From the NCBI GenBank assembly GCA_021324825.1, contig JAJPII010000016.1, forward strand, positions 186,001 through 250,000: 64,000 bases of DNA, in the 5' to 3' direction. Numbering within the stretch: the first letter of the stretch is position 1; each line of letters starts with the position of its first letter. The DNA comes from Spartobacteria bacterium (GTDB taxonomy: Bacteria; Verrucomicrobiota; Verrucomicrobiia; Chthoniobacterales; Chthoniobacteraceae). Below are positions 1-9,908 of the stretch, piece after piece. Made by a program: the position numbers and the translations under genes. The notes beneath the pieces are model-generated. The model saw only the letters and a list, made by a program, of their open reading frames with translations. It was not told the origin of the DNA and ran no database searches.

Positions 1-736
1 TTGAAACGAGGATCGCCAGGGAACAGATGACGACCGCCTCCGTGGGGGCGCGCCCGACGCCCACGGCGCCTTCCTTCGCGTTCAACCCCTGGTGGCAACT
101 GATGAAGACGATGAGGAACGAAAAGACGAACCCCTTCGAGAGCGCCATCTTGACGTCGCGGATGCCGGTGAACTTCTGCATTTAATGGACGTAATAGACC
201 GCGGGGATGTCCAGCAACCCCACGCCGACGAAGTAACCGGCGAGGATGCCGATGCCCACGCATTCGGCGACCAGGAGGGGCATGGAAACCATCATGGCCA
301 GGGTGCGCGGCACGACGAGGTAATCGACGGGATAAACCCCGAGCGCGCGAAGAGCGTCGATCTGCTCGGTCACCTTCATCGTCCCGATCTCCGCGGACAT
401 CGCGGCTCCGACGCGCCCGGCGACCATCAAGCCCGTCAGCACGGGGCCCAGTTCGCGGAACATCGAGACGGCGACCACGGAACCGACGGCGGAGTCCATC
501 CCGAGCGTGTGAAACTGGAAGTAAGTCTGCGCGGCGAACACGGCCCCGGTAAACGCCCCGGTCATGATGACGACCAGTTGCGAGCGGAACCCGACCTCGA
601 GTACCTGCGCGAGAAAAAGCCGCCACCGGATCGGCGAGGCGAAGATGGAGTGGAAGGTATCCGTCGCGAGAAGCAGCAACTCCCCCAGATACGCCAGGAA
701 AGAAAGAACCGCGCTGCCAACGTAGCGGAAGAGCAT
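1..736 (-). pseudogene. mlaE: MlaE/YrbE-type ABC permease, interrupted by in-frame stop; runs off left edge
   Basis: Inner-membrane permease of the Mla-type ABC system that moves phospholipid between the two membranes. The first 184 codons carry the family core: hydrophobic segments, FRELGPVLTGLMVAGR at about residues 93-108 and EIGTMKVTEQIDALR at about 116-130. A TAA (184-182) then ends the frame where the family continues. The next codon is ATG, and the same frame reads on with MQKFTGIRDVK and the typical C-terminal GVGRAPTEAVV until the window edge. The stop therefore replaces a single residue. It may be a true nonsense mutation, a reinitiation point (TAAATG) or a sequence error. Family length is about 250-260 aa, so only some 10 residues lie outside. 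It sits 18 bases after a small upstream gene, in the same operon. mlaF and mlaD would be expected beyond the edge. Confidence 0.85.
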
Positions 737-754
737 GAGCGCCCCCGGGAAGGG

Positions 755-1048
755 CTATCCTTCCGCTTCCGCCATCGGGAAAATCGTGGGAAGGAGCTGC
801 TGCGTTTTGCTCTTCTGGTTCAACTCGGAGGGAATCTGCCCGACGATCCGGGATTCCAGCCCCAGCTTGTTGAAGACGGCGTGGATTTCCTCGATCATCA
901 AGACGGGCGCGTCGAATTCGAGATAGACGATGTCGTGGTTGCTGTCCACTTTATAGCGAAGGCCGGATACGGCTTCCAGCTCGTGATCCAGTTCCAGGAT
1001 TTTCTCCAGGGCGCGGACGCCGGCTGCATACACCTCGACTTCAATCAT
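755..1048 (-). CDS. Conserved-looking small protein of unknown function (97 aa)
   Basis: I do not recognise the family. The frame stays open upstream, but that part overlaps carB on the other strand. The ATG at 1048 begins the part with protein-like composition (MIEVEVYAAGVRALEKILEL). The order of short beta-like and alpha-like stretches (IEVEVY, RALEKILELDHEL, DIVYLEFD, IEEIHAVFNKLGL, SRIVGQIP) suggests a ferredoxin-like or ACT-like alpha/beta fold. There is no signal peptide, membrane segment or cysteine pair. It lies just upstream of the MlaE permease and is probably cotranscribed, so a small accessory or regulatory role for that operon is possible. No clear ribosome binding site is seen, so the start is uncertain. 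Confidence 0.6.
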   Translation of the reverse strand: MIEVEVYAAGVRALEKILELDHELEAVSGLRYKVDSNHDIVYLEFDAPVLMIEEIHAVFNKLGLESRIVGQIPSELNQKSKTQQLLPTIFPMAEAEG

Positions 1049-1163
1049 GAAGTGATAAATATCCGGTCTCCGGGCGAAAGCCAAGAGAAATTCGGCGAAC
1101 TCCTGTTGCCCCGGTCCGGCTCCTCTGCTAAGAACCTCTGGCCCCGGAATCAGACGCCTCGCG

Positions 1164-4100
1164 ATGCCAAAAAACACCGACCTGAAAAAGATACTCTTGA
1201 TTGGTTCGGGGCCCATCGTCATCGGGCAGGGGTGCGAGTTCGACTACTCGGGAGTGCAGGCGTGCAAGGCGCTCGCGGAGGAGGGGTACGAAGTCGTGCT
1301 CGTCAACTCGAACCCGGCGACCATCATGACCGACCCGGAGTTCGCGGCCCGGACGTACATCGAGCCGATAACGCCCGAGGTCATCGAGAAAATCCTCGCC
1401 CGTGAGAAGCCGGACGCCATCCTGCCGACGCTGGGCGGGCAGACCGCCCTTAACGCCGCGATGGACCTGGAGCGCAACGGCGCCCTGGCCCGGCACGGCG
1501 TGCGGCTCATCGGCGCGAACGCGGAGGCCATCGCGAAAGGGGAGGACCGCCATCTTTTCAAGGAGTGCATGCTGCGGATAGGCCTGGAGGTCGCCCGCTC
1601 CGGCGTGGCCCACAAGCCGGAGGAAGCGCGCGCCGTCGCGGCGGAGATCGGCTCTTTCCCGCTCATCGTCCGCCCGGCGTTCACCCTGGGCGGGGCGGGC
1701 GGCGGCATCGCCTACAACCGGGAGGAGTTCGACGAGATCGTGGCGCGCGGGCTGGACCTTTCGCCCGTGAGCGAGGTGCTCATCGAGGAATCGCTCCTCG
1801 GCTGGAAGGAATTCGAGATGGAGGTCATGCGCGACCGCGCCGACAATTGCGTGGTCGTCTGCTCGATCGAGAACTTCGACCCGATGGGCGTCCATACGGG
1901 GGATTCCATCACCGTCGCGCCCGCGCAGACCTTGACGGACAGGGAATACCAGGTCATGCGCGACGCCTCCTTCGCGGTCATCCGCGAGATCGGCGTCGAG
2001 ACGGGCGGCTCGAACATCCAGTTCGCCGTGAATCCCGCCAACGGGCGGATGATCGTCATCGAGATGAACCCGCGGGTCTCGCGTTCGTCCGCGCTCGCGT
2101 CCAAGGCGACGGGATTCCCGATAGCGAAGATCGCGGCGAAGCTGGCCGTCGGCTACACGCTCGACGAAGTGAAGAACGACATCACGCGCGAGACGCCCGC
2201 GAGCTTCGAGCCGGTGCTCGACTATTGCGTCGTGAAAACGCCCCGGTTCGCCTTCGAGAAATTCCCCGCCGCCGACCCGACACTCACCACGCAGATGAAA
2301 AGCGTCGGCGAAGCGATGGCCATAGGCCGCACCTTCAAGGAGGCGCTGCAAAAGGCGCTCCGTTCGCTGGAGATCGGGGCCTCGGGCCTCGGCGCCGGCG
2401 GGCCGCGCCTTCCCGCGAAACTCGCCGACGGCTCCTGGGACATGGAATTGATCCGTCGAAGACTTGCCGTCCCCGGGGCGGAACGCATCTTCTATATCCT
2501 CTACGCGTTCCTCGCGGGCGTCGAACTGGAGAGCATCCATGAACTGACCGCCATCGACCGCTGGTTTCTCCACAACATCCGCCAGCTCGTCGAAGAGCAG
2601 CAGAGATACGAGAAAGGGGACATCCCCCTGTTGCGCGCCAAGAAGCTCGGGTTTTCCGACCGGCAACTGGGCGTGCTGAGCGGCACGAACGAGGAAGCGA
2701 TCCGCGCGCGGCGGAAAGCGGAGAACATCCTGCCGACCTACCGCCTCGTCGATACGTGCGCCGCCGAGTTCGAGGCTTACACCCCCTACTACTACTCCAC
2801 CTATGGCGACGAGAACGAGACCCGCCATACCGACAAGAAAAAGATCATGATCCTGGGGGGCGGCCCGAACCGGATAGGGCAGGGGATCGAGTTCGACTAT
2901 TGCTGCGTGCACGCGGCCTTCGCGCTGAAGGAGGAGGGGTTCGAGACCATCATGGTCAACTCGAATCCCGAAACCGTCTCGACCGATTACGACACCAGCG
3001 ACCGGCTCTACTTCGAGCCGTTGACACTGGAAGACGTGCTCAACATCTACGAACGGGAAGAGTGCTGGGGCGTCATCGTCCAATTCGGCGGGCAGACCCC
3101 GCTCAACCTCGCAGCCGGCCTGCAAACGAACGGCGTCAACATCCTCGGCACCGCGCCGCGCAGCATCGAGATCGCCGAGGACAGGAAACAATTCTCCGCC
3201 ATGCTCGACCGGCTCGGCCTGCTCCAGACCCCGAGCGGAACCGCCACGAACGAACAGGAAGCCCTCGCCGTCGCCGCCCGCATCGGGTATCCGGTGCTGG
3301 TGCGGCCTTCCTTCGTCCTGGGCGGGCGGGCGATGGAGCTAGTCTATAACGACGAAGACCTGCGCCGGTACATCCGGGGGGCCGTCCAGGCCAGCCCCGA
3401 GCGGCCCGTGCTGGTGGATCGCTTCCTCGAAGATGCGACCGAGGTCGATGTCGACGCCATCGCCGACGGTGAACGGTGCGTCCTCGGCGCCATCATGGAA
3501 CACATCGAGCAGGCGGGCATCCACAGCGGCGACAGCGCGTGCGTCATCCCGGCATTCTCCCTTTCGCCGGCGGTCAAGGAGAAGATCGCCGCCGCCACGA
3601 AAGCGATGGCCATCGAGCTCCAGGTCCGCGGCTTGATGAACGTGCAGTTCGCCGTGAAAGCCGAGGAAGTCTTCGTTCTGGAGGTCAACCCCCGCGCGTC
3701 GCGCACCGTTCCATTCGTCAGCAAAGCCATCGGCAAGCCGCTCGCCAAACTGGCCGCGAAGATCATGGCCGGCAAAACCCTGGCTGAAATCGGCTTCGAA
3801 CAGGAAATCCTCCCCGCGCACTACTCCGTCAAGGAAGCGGTCTTCCCCTTCATCCGCTTTCCCGGCATCGACATCGCCCTGGGCCCCGAGATGAAATCGA
3901 CCGGCGAAGTCATGGGCATCGACGAAGACTTCGGCGTCGCCTACGCCAAGTCGCAGATGTCCGCGCAACCGCCGTTGCCGGAAGGCGGCAACCTCTTCAT
4001 CAGCGTCAAGGACTCCGACAAACCGGCCGTCGCCGCGCTCGCCGCCGACTTCGCCGAGAGCGGCTTCACCCTCCACGCCACCGCCGGAACCGCCGCGGCC

Positions 4101-4397
4101 ATCTCCGCGAAAGGCGTCCCCGTGAAAAAGCTCTTCAAGCTCACGGAAGGCCGTCCGAACGTCCTGGACATGATAAAGAACGGCGAGATCGCCTTCATCA
4201 TCAACACCCCAAGCGGCAAAACCCCGCGCCAGGACGAAGTCAAGATCCGCAGCGCCGCCGTGGCCTATCACATCCCGATCATGACCACCCTGCGCGCCGC
4301 GGAAGCGAGCTTGCGGGGCATCCGTTCCATCAAGAAAAAAGGAGTCGGGGTAAAGACGCTCCAGGAATACCACGCGAAACTGAGGCGGCCGCCATAA
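1164..4397 (+). CDS. carB: Carbamoyl-phosphate synthase large subunit
   Basis: Makes carbamoyl phosphate from bicarbonate, ATP and glutamine-derived ammonia for pyrimidine and arginine synthesis, as a complex with CarA, which is not in this window. At 1077 aa it has family length. The two homologous halves are visible: first ATP-grasp half with [20 protein letters not shown] near the N-terminus and the glycine loop [12 protein letters not shown] at about 173-184; oligomerisation region; second half opening with [20 protein letters not shown] at about 560 and [15 protein letters not shown] at about 715-730; C-terminal allosteric MGS-like domain over roughly the last 130 residues. It is divergent from the mlaE operon and separated from it by about 115 bases. 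No marked Shine-Dalgarno precedes the ATG. Confidence 0.98.
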   Translation: MPKNTDLKKILLIGSGPIVIGQGCEFDYSGVQACKALAEEGYEVVLVNSNPATIMTDPEFAARTYIEPITPEVIEKILAREKPDAILPTLGGQTALNAAMDLERNGALARHGVRLIGANAEAIAKGEDRHLFKECMLRIGLEVARSGVAHKPEEARAVAAEIGSFPLIVRPAFTLGGAGGGIAYNREEFDEIVARGLDLSPVSEVLIEESLLGWKEFEMEVMRDRADNCVVVCSIENFDPMGVHTGDSITVAPAQTLTDREYQVMRDASFAVIREIGVETGGSNIQFAVNPANGRMIVIEMNPRVSRSSALASKATGFPIAKIAAKLAVGYTLDEVKNDITRETPASFEPVLDYCVVKTPRFAFEKFPAADPTLTTQMKSVGEAMAIGRTFKEALQKALRSLEIGASGLGAGGPRLPAKLADGSWDMELIRRRLAVPGAERIFYILYAFLAGVELESIHELTAIDRWFLHNIRQLVEEQQRYEKGDIPLLRAKKLGFSDRQLGVLSGTNEEAIRARRKAENILPTYRLVDTCAAEFEAYTPYYYSTYGDENETRHTDKKKIMILGGGPNRIGQGIEFDYCCVHAAFALKEEGFETIMVNSNPETVSTDYDTSDRLYFEPLTLEDVLNIYEREECWGVIVQFGGQTPLNLAAGLQTNGVNILGTAPRSIEIAEDRKQFSAMLDRLGLLQTPSGTATNEQEALAVAARIGYPVLVRPSFVLGGRAMELVYNDEDLRRYIRGAVQASPERPVLVDRFLEDATEVDVDAIADGERCVLGAIMEHIEQAGIHSGDSACVIPAFSLSPAVKEKIAAATKAMAIELQVRGLMNVQFAVKAEEVFVLEVNPRASRTVPFVSKAIGKPLAKLAAKIMAGKTLAEIGFEQEILPAHYSVKEAVFPFIRFPGIDIALGPEMKSTGEVMGIDEDFGVAYAKSQMSAQPPLPEGGNLFISVKDSDKPAVAALAADFAESGFTLHATAGTAAAISAKGVPVKKLFKLTEGRPNVLDMIKNGEIAFIINTPSGKTPRQDEVKIRSAAVAYHIPIMTTLRAAEASLRGIRSIKKKGVGVKTLQEYHAKLRRPP

Positions 4398-4450
4398 GGA
4401 ATATTGACTGGAGCTCTTGGGTTGCCGCCTAAGGAATTTGGAACGGCGCT

Positions 4451-4490
4451 CCAGGCGGCTGGCGCACAGCCGCCTCTTACAACTCTACAA
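4451..4490 (-). repeat. Intergenic palindromic repeat, copy 1
   Basis: Core copy of the dispersed element found seven times in this window. Read on the minus strand it gives GTTGTAAGAGGCGGCTGTGC followed by GCCAGCCGCCTGG, whose AGGCGGCTG/CAGCCGCCT arms can fold into a hairpin. It fills most of the 151-base gap between carB and pilT. No other gene or clear promoter is seen in that gap. Confidence 0.75.
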
Positions 4491-4548
4491 CGGCGCCGCG
4501 AACATTTCGGTCAAAATGGCACTGATTTAGCTTCTCTAATCGGTCCTC

Positions 4549-5628
4549 ATGGCCAGGATCGACTCCTTTCTGAAGTTCATGCGCGAGCAGGACGCTTCCG
4601 ACCTGCATCTCTCGACCGGGAACCCCCCGATGCTTCGCATCCACGGCGAACTCGTCCGAATCGACGCGCCGCCTCTCGAAAACGACGACCTCAAGGCTCT
4701 CGTTTACGAAATCGCCCCGGAAATCAAGATCAAGCAGTTCGAAGAAACCGGCGACGTCGATTTCGGTTATGAATACCCCGGTCTGGCCCGTTACCGCTCG
4801 AATTTCCTGAACCAAAAGAACGGCATCGCGGCGGTATTCCGCCTCATCCCGAGCAAAATCCTCACGAGCGATCAGCTTGGCCTGCCGCCTGTCATCAAGC
4901 GGTTCGCCATGCTCAAAAAAGGCATGGTTCTGGTGACGGGGCCGACGGGTTCCGGCAAGTCGACGACGCTCGCGGCGATGGTCGATTACGCGAATCTCCA
5001 TCGCAAGGATCACATCATCACGGTGGAAGACCCGATCGAGTTTGTTCATCGCAGCCAGCAGTGTCTCGTCAATCATCGCGAGGTTGGCGTCCACACCAAG
5101 TCGTTCGCCTCGGCGTTGCGCGGCGCGCTTCGTGAAGACCCGGATATCATTCTCGTCGGCGAAATGCGCGACCTGGAGACCATCGAGCTGGCGCTCACCG
5201 CCGCGGCGACGGGCCATCTTGTTTTCGGAACGCTCCACACGTCCAACGCGCCGAAGACCATCGACCGCATCATCGACGTTTTCCCGACGAACCAGCAGAA
5301 CCAGATTCGCGCCTCGCTCGCGGAATCGCTCAAGGGCGTCGTGGCGCAGAATCTTTTCAAGCGCGTGGACAAGCCGGGGCGCTGCGCCGCGCTGGAGATT
5401 CTCGTTTGCGACAACCCGATTGCGAACCTCATCCGCGAGGCGAAGACGCACCAGATTCCCGGCATGATGCAGGTGGGCAAGAAGAAGGGGAACCAGCCGC
5501 TGGACGACGCCATCATGGAACACTTGCGCGCCGCCCGCGTCACGCCCGAGGAGGCTTATGAAAAGGCCTCGGACAAGAAGAAGTTCCGCTCGCTCCTCAA
5601 GGCGCCGCCGGACGATTTCGAGGACTGA
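4549..5628 (+). CDS. pilT: Type IV pilus retraction ATPase PilT
   Basis: Cytoplasmic hexameric secretion ATPase that powers pilus disassembly and twitching. The 359-aa length fits PilT. An N-terminal PAS-like region (SDLHLSTGNPPMLRIHGEL) precedes the RecA-like core with Walker A GPTGSGKST at about 130-138, the Asp box region ITVEDPIEFVH, Walker B DIILVGEMRDLETI and the His box GTLHTSNAPKTIDR. The AIRAEG-type C-terminal region (DAIMEHLRAARVTPEEAYE) is present in divergent form. It lies six bases upstream of a second PilT-type gene, and a prepilin peptidase is encoded 4 kb away on the other strand, so this is part of a pilus set. Confidence 0.93.
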   Translation: MARIDSFLKFMREQDASDLHLSTGNPPMLRIHGELVRIDAPPLENDDLKALVYEIAPEIKIKQFEETGDVDFGYEYPGLARYRSNFLNQKNGIAAVFRLIPSKILTSDQLGLPPVIKRFAMLKKGMVLVTGPTGSGKSTTLAAMVDYANLHRKDHIITVEDPIEFVHRSQQCLVNHREVGVHTKSFASALRGALREDPDIILVGEMRDLETIELALTAAATGHLVFGTLHTSNAPKTIDRIIDVFPTNQQNQIRASLAESLKGVVAQNLFKRVDKPGRCAALEILVCDNPIANLIREAKTHQIPGMMQVGKKKGNQPLDDAIMEHLRAARVTPEEAYEKASDKKKFRSLLKAPPDDFED

Positions 5629-5634
5629 CTCCCC

Positions 5635-6813
5635 ATGAAGAAGCGCGACCTGGACGCCATCCTCAACGCGATGCTCGAGTCCTTCACGGACATCTCCGAT
5701 CTCGTCTTCTCCGCCGGGCGTCCGCTCCAGGTCGAGAACTTCGGCGTCCTCAAGCCGGCCAGCATTTACCCCGACATCCAGCGGCTCACGCCGTACCAGA
5801 CCGAGCAGATCGCGATAGCCATCATCGGCAACAACCGCGCCTTGCTGCGCCATTTGCACGTGTTCGGCTCGTGCGATTGCAGCTACGCCCTCAGCGAGCG
5901 CGCCCGTTTCCGCGTCAACGTCTTCAAACAGCGCGGCAATTTCTCGATCGTCATGCGAAAGCTGCAATCGGAGATACCGACGTTCTCCTCCCTCGGGTTG
6001 CCGGACATCTTCCAGGAGATCAGCCGCGAGAAGAACGGGCTTGTCCTCCTTACGGGCGCGACCGGCAGCGGCAAGACGACCACGCTCGCGGCCATCCTCA
6101 ACGAGATCAACGAGAACCAGGCGGTCCACGTCGTGACGCTGGAAGACCCCATCGAGTTCGTCCACAAGCACAAGAAGGCCACCTTCAGCCAGCGCGAGCT
6201 GGGCCAGGACTTCGACGAATACCCGAACGGCCTCCGCGCCGCGCTGCGCCAGGCGCCGAAGGTCATCCTGGTCGGCGAGATGCGCGATCGCGAGACCGTG
6301 GAGGTCGCCCTGACCGCCGCGGAGACGGGCCACCTGGTCCTGAGCACGCTTCACACCATCGACGCCGGCCAGTCGATCAACCGCATACTGGGTCTCTTCG
6401 AACTCGCCGAGGAGACGCAGTTGCGCCTCCGCATCGCCGACACGCTCCGTTACGTCGTCAGCCAGCGCCTCGCGCCGAAACGGACGGGCGGGCGGATCCT
6501 CATCTCGGAAATCATGGGGCCGAACCTGCGGACGCGCGAGACCGTCGCGCTGGGCGAAGCCGACGCCAGGACGTTCTACGAGATCATCGAGGCGAACGCC
6601 ACGTTCGGGTGGACGACGTTCGACCAGTCCATCGTGAGGGCGTTCGAGGCGGACTTGATAACCGAGGAGACGGCGCTCCTCTACGCGACGAAAAAGGGCA
6701 AGGTCGCCCGGTTGCTCGACAATGTGAAGAAAGCGCGCGGCGCTTCCGCGGAGGAGAATACCGGGCTGCGTCTGGACATGACCGGCCCGCGGCGCACGGC
6801 GGGGAAGGCATAG
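5635..6813 (+). CDS. Second PilT/PilU-type pilus ATPase
   Basis: Paralogue of the preceding PilT, 392 aa, with a less conserved N-terminal domain and an added charged tail of about 35 residues. The motor residues are intact: Walker A GATGSGKTTT at about 140-149, ITLEDP-type box as VTLEDPIEFVHKHKK, Walker B VILVGEMRDRETV and His box STLHTIDAGQSINR. Its tandem position after pilT matches pilT-pilU pairs, where PilU assists PilT-dependent retraction; assigning it to PilU rather than a second PilT is inference. The next gene follows after four bases, so the three genes look like one transcript. Confidence 0.88.
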   Translation: MKKRDLDAILNAMLESFTDISDLVFSAGRPLQVENFGVLKPASIYPDIQRLTPYQTEQIAIAIIGNNRALLRHLHVFGSCDCSYALSERARFRVNVFKQRGNFSIVMRKLQSEIPTFSSLGLPDIFQEISREKNGLVLLTGATGSGKTTTLAAILNEINENQAVHVVTLEDPIEFVHKHKKATFSQRELGQDFDEYPNGLRAALRQAPKVILVGEMRDRETVEVALTAAETGHLVLSTLHTIDAGQSINRILGLFELAEETQLRLRIADTLRYVVSQRLAPKRTGGRILISEIMGPNLRTRETVALGEADARTFYEIIEANATFGWTTFDQSIVRAFEADLITEETALLYATKKGKVARLLDNVKKARGASAEENTGLRLDMTGPRRTAGKA

Positions 6814-6817
6814 AACC

Positions 6818-7279
6818 ATGGACGCCAAAGCCGAAATATTCGATCCGGGCGACCACACCGCGCTCGTCTGCATAGACGATCCCGAGCTTCAGAAAACCGT
6901 CATCGACCAGATCACGGCCTTGAATTACGGGTGCCACGCGGGGCTTTTCATCGAAGACATCTCGCTGAAACTGAGCACGCACGTTTATGACGTGGTCGTC
7001 ATCTACGAGACCTTTAACGAATCCGACCTGGAGACCAACCAGGTGTTGGCGGAAGCGATGGCGATACCGGCGTCGCAACGGCGGTTGCAATACCTCGTCC
7101 TCGTCGGCCCGAACATGGTGACGAATGACGACATGATGGCTTTCGCCTGCAGCGTCGATCTCACCTTTTGTCTCTCAGATATTTCGAACCTGAAACCCGT
7201 TTTGCGGCGGGGCGTCGTGCGGCACAAGGAGTTCTATCATCCCTTTTGCGAGGCGCTGAGGGCGGCCGAGGCCGGCTAG
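6818..7279 (+). CDS. Unknown 153-aa cytoplasmic protein, cotranscribed with pilT genes
   Basis: Not recognised. It starts four bases after the second PilT-type gene and so very probably belongs to that operon. There is no signal peptide or membrane span. The pattern of hydrophobic strands and helices (TALVCIDD, TVIDQITALNY, YDVVVIYETF, LQYLVLVGPNM, MMAFACSVDLTFCLSDI) resembles a response-regulator-like or Rossmann-type alpha/beta domain. An acidic CIDDPE near the N-terminus recalls a receiver acidic pocket, but no convincing phospho-Asp/Lys arrangement is seen. A role in coordinating pilus retraction is a guess from position. The following gap holds a double palindromic repeat. Confidence 0.75.
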   Translation: MDAKAEIFDPGDHTALVCIDDPELQKTVIDQITALNYGCHAGLFIEDISLKLSTHVYDVVVIYETFNESDLETNQVLAEAMAIPASQRRLQYLVLVGPNMVTNDDMMAFACSVDLTFCLSDISNLKPVLRRGVVRHKEFYHPFCEALRAAEAG

Positions 7280-7286
7280 AGCGAAG

Positions 7287-7374
7287 GTTGTAGAGGCGGC
7301 TGTGTCAGCCGCCTGGAAAGCTGGAACGGCCTGGCGCTCCCCCTCCAGGCGGCTGGCACAGCCGCCTTTACAAC
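7287..7374. repeat. Intergenic palindromic repeat, copy 2 (inverted doublet)
   Basis: Two copies of the repeat core face each other. The left arm begins GTTGTAGAGGCGGCTGTGTC and the right arm ends GGCACAGCCGCCTTTACAAC, its near-perfect reverse complement, with about 35 bases between them containing CTGGAACGGCCTGGCGCTCC. Each arm also contains its own small hairpin. This head-to-head layout resembles REPIN doublets. It lies downstream of the pilT operon and could act as a terminator or mRNA-end stabiliser. Confidence 0.8.
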
Positions 7375-7446
7375 ACTCTCTGAGCGGGCCAGGGCTTGCA
7401 TTTCTCCCGATCGTCGCTACACTGGCCCTTCGCATTCAGCGAGAGT

Positions 7447-8907
7447 ATGTCAGGGTCATTCTCGGATTATCAGTCAAAGGGTTTTTTCGACGAGATGTTT
7501 GCCGCGGAGGGTGTCGCGCGACCGCATTACCGCAAGCTCATGGAACGCTTCCAGGACATGGGGCGGGAGGAGTTCGAGCGCAAACGCGCCCTTGCCGCGC
7601 AGAGCCTGTTGAACCAGGGCGTCACGTTCACTGTTTACAATAACAACGAAGGGACCGAGCGCATTTTCCCCTTCGACCTGATACCGCGCATCATCCCCGC
7701 CTCGGAATGGGATTTCATCGAGCGCGGGCTCGCGCAGCGCATCACCGCGCTGAACATGTTTCTGCACGATGTCTATCACGACCAGCGCATCCTCAAGGAG
7801 AAAATCATCCCCGGGGAAACCATTCGCAGCGCCGCGCATTTCCGGCCGGAGTTCATGGGCTTCGACGTGCCGAAGGATATTTACATCCACATCTGCGGCA
7901 CGGACTTGATCCGGGACGAAAGCGGCGTCTATCATGTGCTGGAGGACAACGCGCGCTGCCCCTCCGGCGTCTCCTACATGCTGGAGAACCGGCAGGTGAT
8001 GAAGCGCATCTTCCCGAAGCTCTTCGGGCGGTATTCGGTGCGGCCCGTGGATACCTACAGCGAGGAACTGGTGAAGCTCCTGCGCAGCGTCTCGCCGGAC
8101 GGCAACAACGAGCCCGCCGTCGTCCTGCTGACGCCCGGCATTTATAACTCCGCCTATTTCGAGCACTCCTTCCTCGCGCGTTCGATGGGGATCGAGATCG
8201 TCGTCGGCGCGGACCTCGTCGTGGAAAACGCGCGGGTTTACATGAAAACGACCAAGGGACTCAAGCCGGTCGACGTCATCTACCGCCGTCTGGATGACGA
8301 CTTCCTCGACCCGAAGGTCTTCCGGCCCGATTCGCTCCTGGGCGTCCCCGGCTTGGTCGAGGCGTACCGGCGCGGCAACGTGAATCTCGCGAACGCCATC
8401 GGCACCGGCGTGGCGGATGACAAGGTCGTCTATTACTACGTGCCGCAAATGATCAAGTTCTACCTTGGCGAAGAGCCGATCCTGCCGAACGTTCCCACGT
8501 ACCTCTCCGCCAACGACGCCGACCGCGCCTACATCCTCGAACACGCGGACGAACTCGTCATCAAGGCCGCGAACGAGAGCGGCGGCTACGGCATGTTGAT
8601 CGGCCCGCAGGCCACGAAGGCGGAGGTCGAGAAATTCCGCGGCCTCGTGGCGGCGAATCCGCGCAACTACGTGGCCCAACCCGTCGTCAATCTTTCGCGC
8701 GCGCCGGCTTTCTGCGAGGAATCCATAGAAGGGCGGCACATCGACCTGCGGCCGTACATCCTCTACGGCGACAAGATAACCATCGTGCCGGGCGGCCTCA
8801 CCCGCGTGGCGTTGCGGAAAGGCTCGCTCGTCGTCAATTCCTCGCAGGGCGGCGGCAGCAAGGATTCGTGGGTCGTCGATGATGAACCGGACGCCGCCGC
8901 ATGTTGA
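7447..8907 (+). CDS. Circularly permuted ATP-grasp protein (DUF404/DUF407 type)
   Basis: Predicted cytoplasmic ligase of the circularly permuted ATP-grasp family, usually found beside an alpha-E protein and suspected of peptide-bond formation; the substrate is unknown. The ATG at 7447 gives 486 aa, near the usual length, and removes an unrelated 17-residue extension. Recognisable stretches are [80 protein letters not shown] and the C-terminal [20 protein letters not shown] and [11 protein letters not shown]. The stop overlaps the next start (ATGTTGA), so the two proteins are translationally coupled. The family is known; the reaction here is not. Confidence 0.9.
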   Translation: MSGSFSDYQSKGFFDEMFAAEGVARPHYRKLMERFQDMGREEFERKRALAAQSLLNQGVTFTVYNNNEGTERIFPFDLIPRIIPASEWDFIERGLAQRITALNMFLHDVYHDQRILKEKIIPGETIRSAAHFRPEFMGFDVPKDIYIHICGTDLIRDESGVYHVLEDNARCPSGVSYMLENRQVMKRIFPKLFGRYSVRPVDTYSEELVKLLRSVSPDGNNEPAVVLLTPGIYNSAYFEHSFLARSMGIEIVVGADLVVENARVYMKTTKGLKPVDVIYRRLDDDFLDPKVFRPDSLLGVPGLVEAYRRGNVNLANAIGTGVADDKVVYYYVPQMIKFYLGEEPILPNVPTYLSANDADRAYILEHADELVIKAANESGGYGMLIGPQATKAEVEKFRGLVAANPRNYVAQPVVNLSRAPAFCEESIEGRHIDLRPYILYGDKITIVPGGLTRVALRKGSLVVNSSQGGGSKDSWVVDDEPDAAAC

Positions 8908-9908
8908 GACGGGTCGCCGACGCGCTTTACTGGATGAGCCGCTACATCGAGCGGGCGGAAAACAACGCCCGCATCCTCGATGTCAACATCCAGCTCCTGC
9001 TCGATTTCGAGAACCAGAATGAAGCGGCGGTGCGGCGGCATTGGGAGCCGATCATCAACTCGCTGGAGGATCGCGAACTCTTTTTCTCCATCCATCCCGA
9101 AGCGACGGCGGAGACGGTCGTCGATTTCGTCTCCTTCGAGAAAAAGAACCCGAACTCGATCTACTCCTGCATAGGGCGCGCCCGCGAAAATGCGCGGACG
9201 GTGCGCGAACTGGTCTCCAGCGAGATGTGGGAGCAGATCAACAGCCTCTACCTGTATCTCGGTTCGGAGAGAAGCCGCAGCGTCTTCGCCGGGAGCGGGT
9301 ATGAATTTTTCAAGAGCATCGTGGACGCCTCCCAGCTCTTCCAGGGTATAACGGACGCGACCATGAACCATGGCGAAGGGTGGGACTTCCTCCAGGTCGG
9401 AAAATACACCGAGCGGGCCGACCGCACGTCGCGCATCCTGGATGTGAAGTACCATCTCCTGCTGCCGACGGGCGAGAAAGTGGGGGGCAACGTCGACGTC
9501 GTCCAATGGCTGGCCGTGCTCAAGTCGTGCAGCGCCATGGAGGCCTACCGCAAGCTGTACGTCGGCCAGGTCGCGCCGTGGATGGTGGCGGAGTTTCTCA
9601 TCACGAACGACACCTTCCCGCGCTCGATCCGGTTCTGCGTCAATCGCCTGGATCTGGCGCTGCACCGCATCTCGGGCATATCTCACACGCATTACGGAAA
9701 TGAAGCCGAGCGCCTGTCCGGCCGATTGTCGTCCGATCTCGCTTACAGCACGATAGCCGACATCTTCAGCTTTGGCCTCCACCAGTATCTGGATCGCATC
9801 CAGTCGCGCCTAGTCGAAGTCAGCAAGGCGATGCTGAAGACCTACTGCGATTGGATGGAGGAAGAGGGCAAAATGCATTACCCGCTCAAAAGTCCGGCGG
9901 AAGCATGA
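8901..9908 (+). CDS. Alpha-E domain protein (DUF403)
   Basis: All-alpha protein that accompanies circularly permuted ATP-grasp enzymes; biochemical role unestablished. It begins with the family signature [20 protein letters not shown], followed by NARILDVN, and later has [20 protein letters not shown] at about 170-190, a repeat of the same motif. At 335 aa it matches the family. Its ATG overlaps the stop of the ATP-grasp gene. In many genomes this pair is followed by a transglutaminase-like protease gene, but here the next gene is a convergent prepilin peptidase whose 3' end overlaps by 23 bases, so that third partner is absent at this site. Confidence 0.92.
   Translation: MLRRVADALYWMSRYIERAENNARILDVNIQLLLDFENQNEAAVRRHWEPIINSLEDRELFFSIHPEATAETVVDFVSFEKKNPNSIYSCIGRARENARTVRELVSSEMWEQINSLYLYLGSERSRSVFAGSGYEFFKSIVDASQLFQGITDATMNHGEGWDFLQVGKYTERADRTSRILDVKYHLLLPTGEKVGGNVDVVQWLAVLKSCSAMEAYRKLYVGQVAPWMVAEFLITNDTFPRSIRFCVNRLDLALHRISGISHTHYGNEAERLSGRLSSDLAYSTIADIFSFGLHQYLDRIQSRLVEVSKAMLKTYCDWMEEEGKMHYPLKSPAEA

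Noticed and set aside
1128-3191. A 687-codon frame antisense to carB
   Set aside because: Composition is that of a shadow frame, and carB on the other strand has all family motifs.
4398-4548. A riboswitch or attenuator before pilT
   Set aside because: The hairpin is a copy of the dispersed repeat rather than a site-specific leader structure.
4477-6873. A 798-codon frame antisense to the two pilT genes
   Set aside because: No recognisable domain; PilT motifs on the plus strand are unambiguous.
7287-7374. Possible CRISPR repeats or integron attC site
   Set aside because: There are no regularly spaced direct repeats with unique spacers and no integrase; the sequence recurs elsewhere as single copies and fits a dispersed palindromic family.
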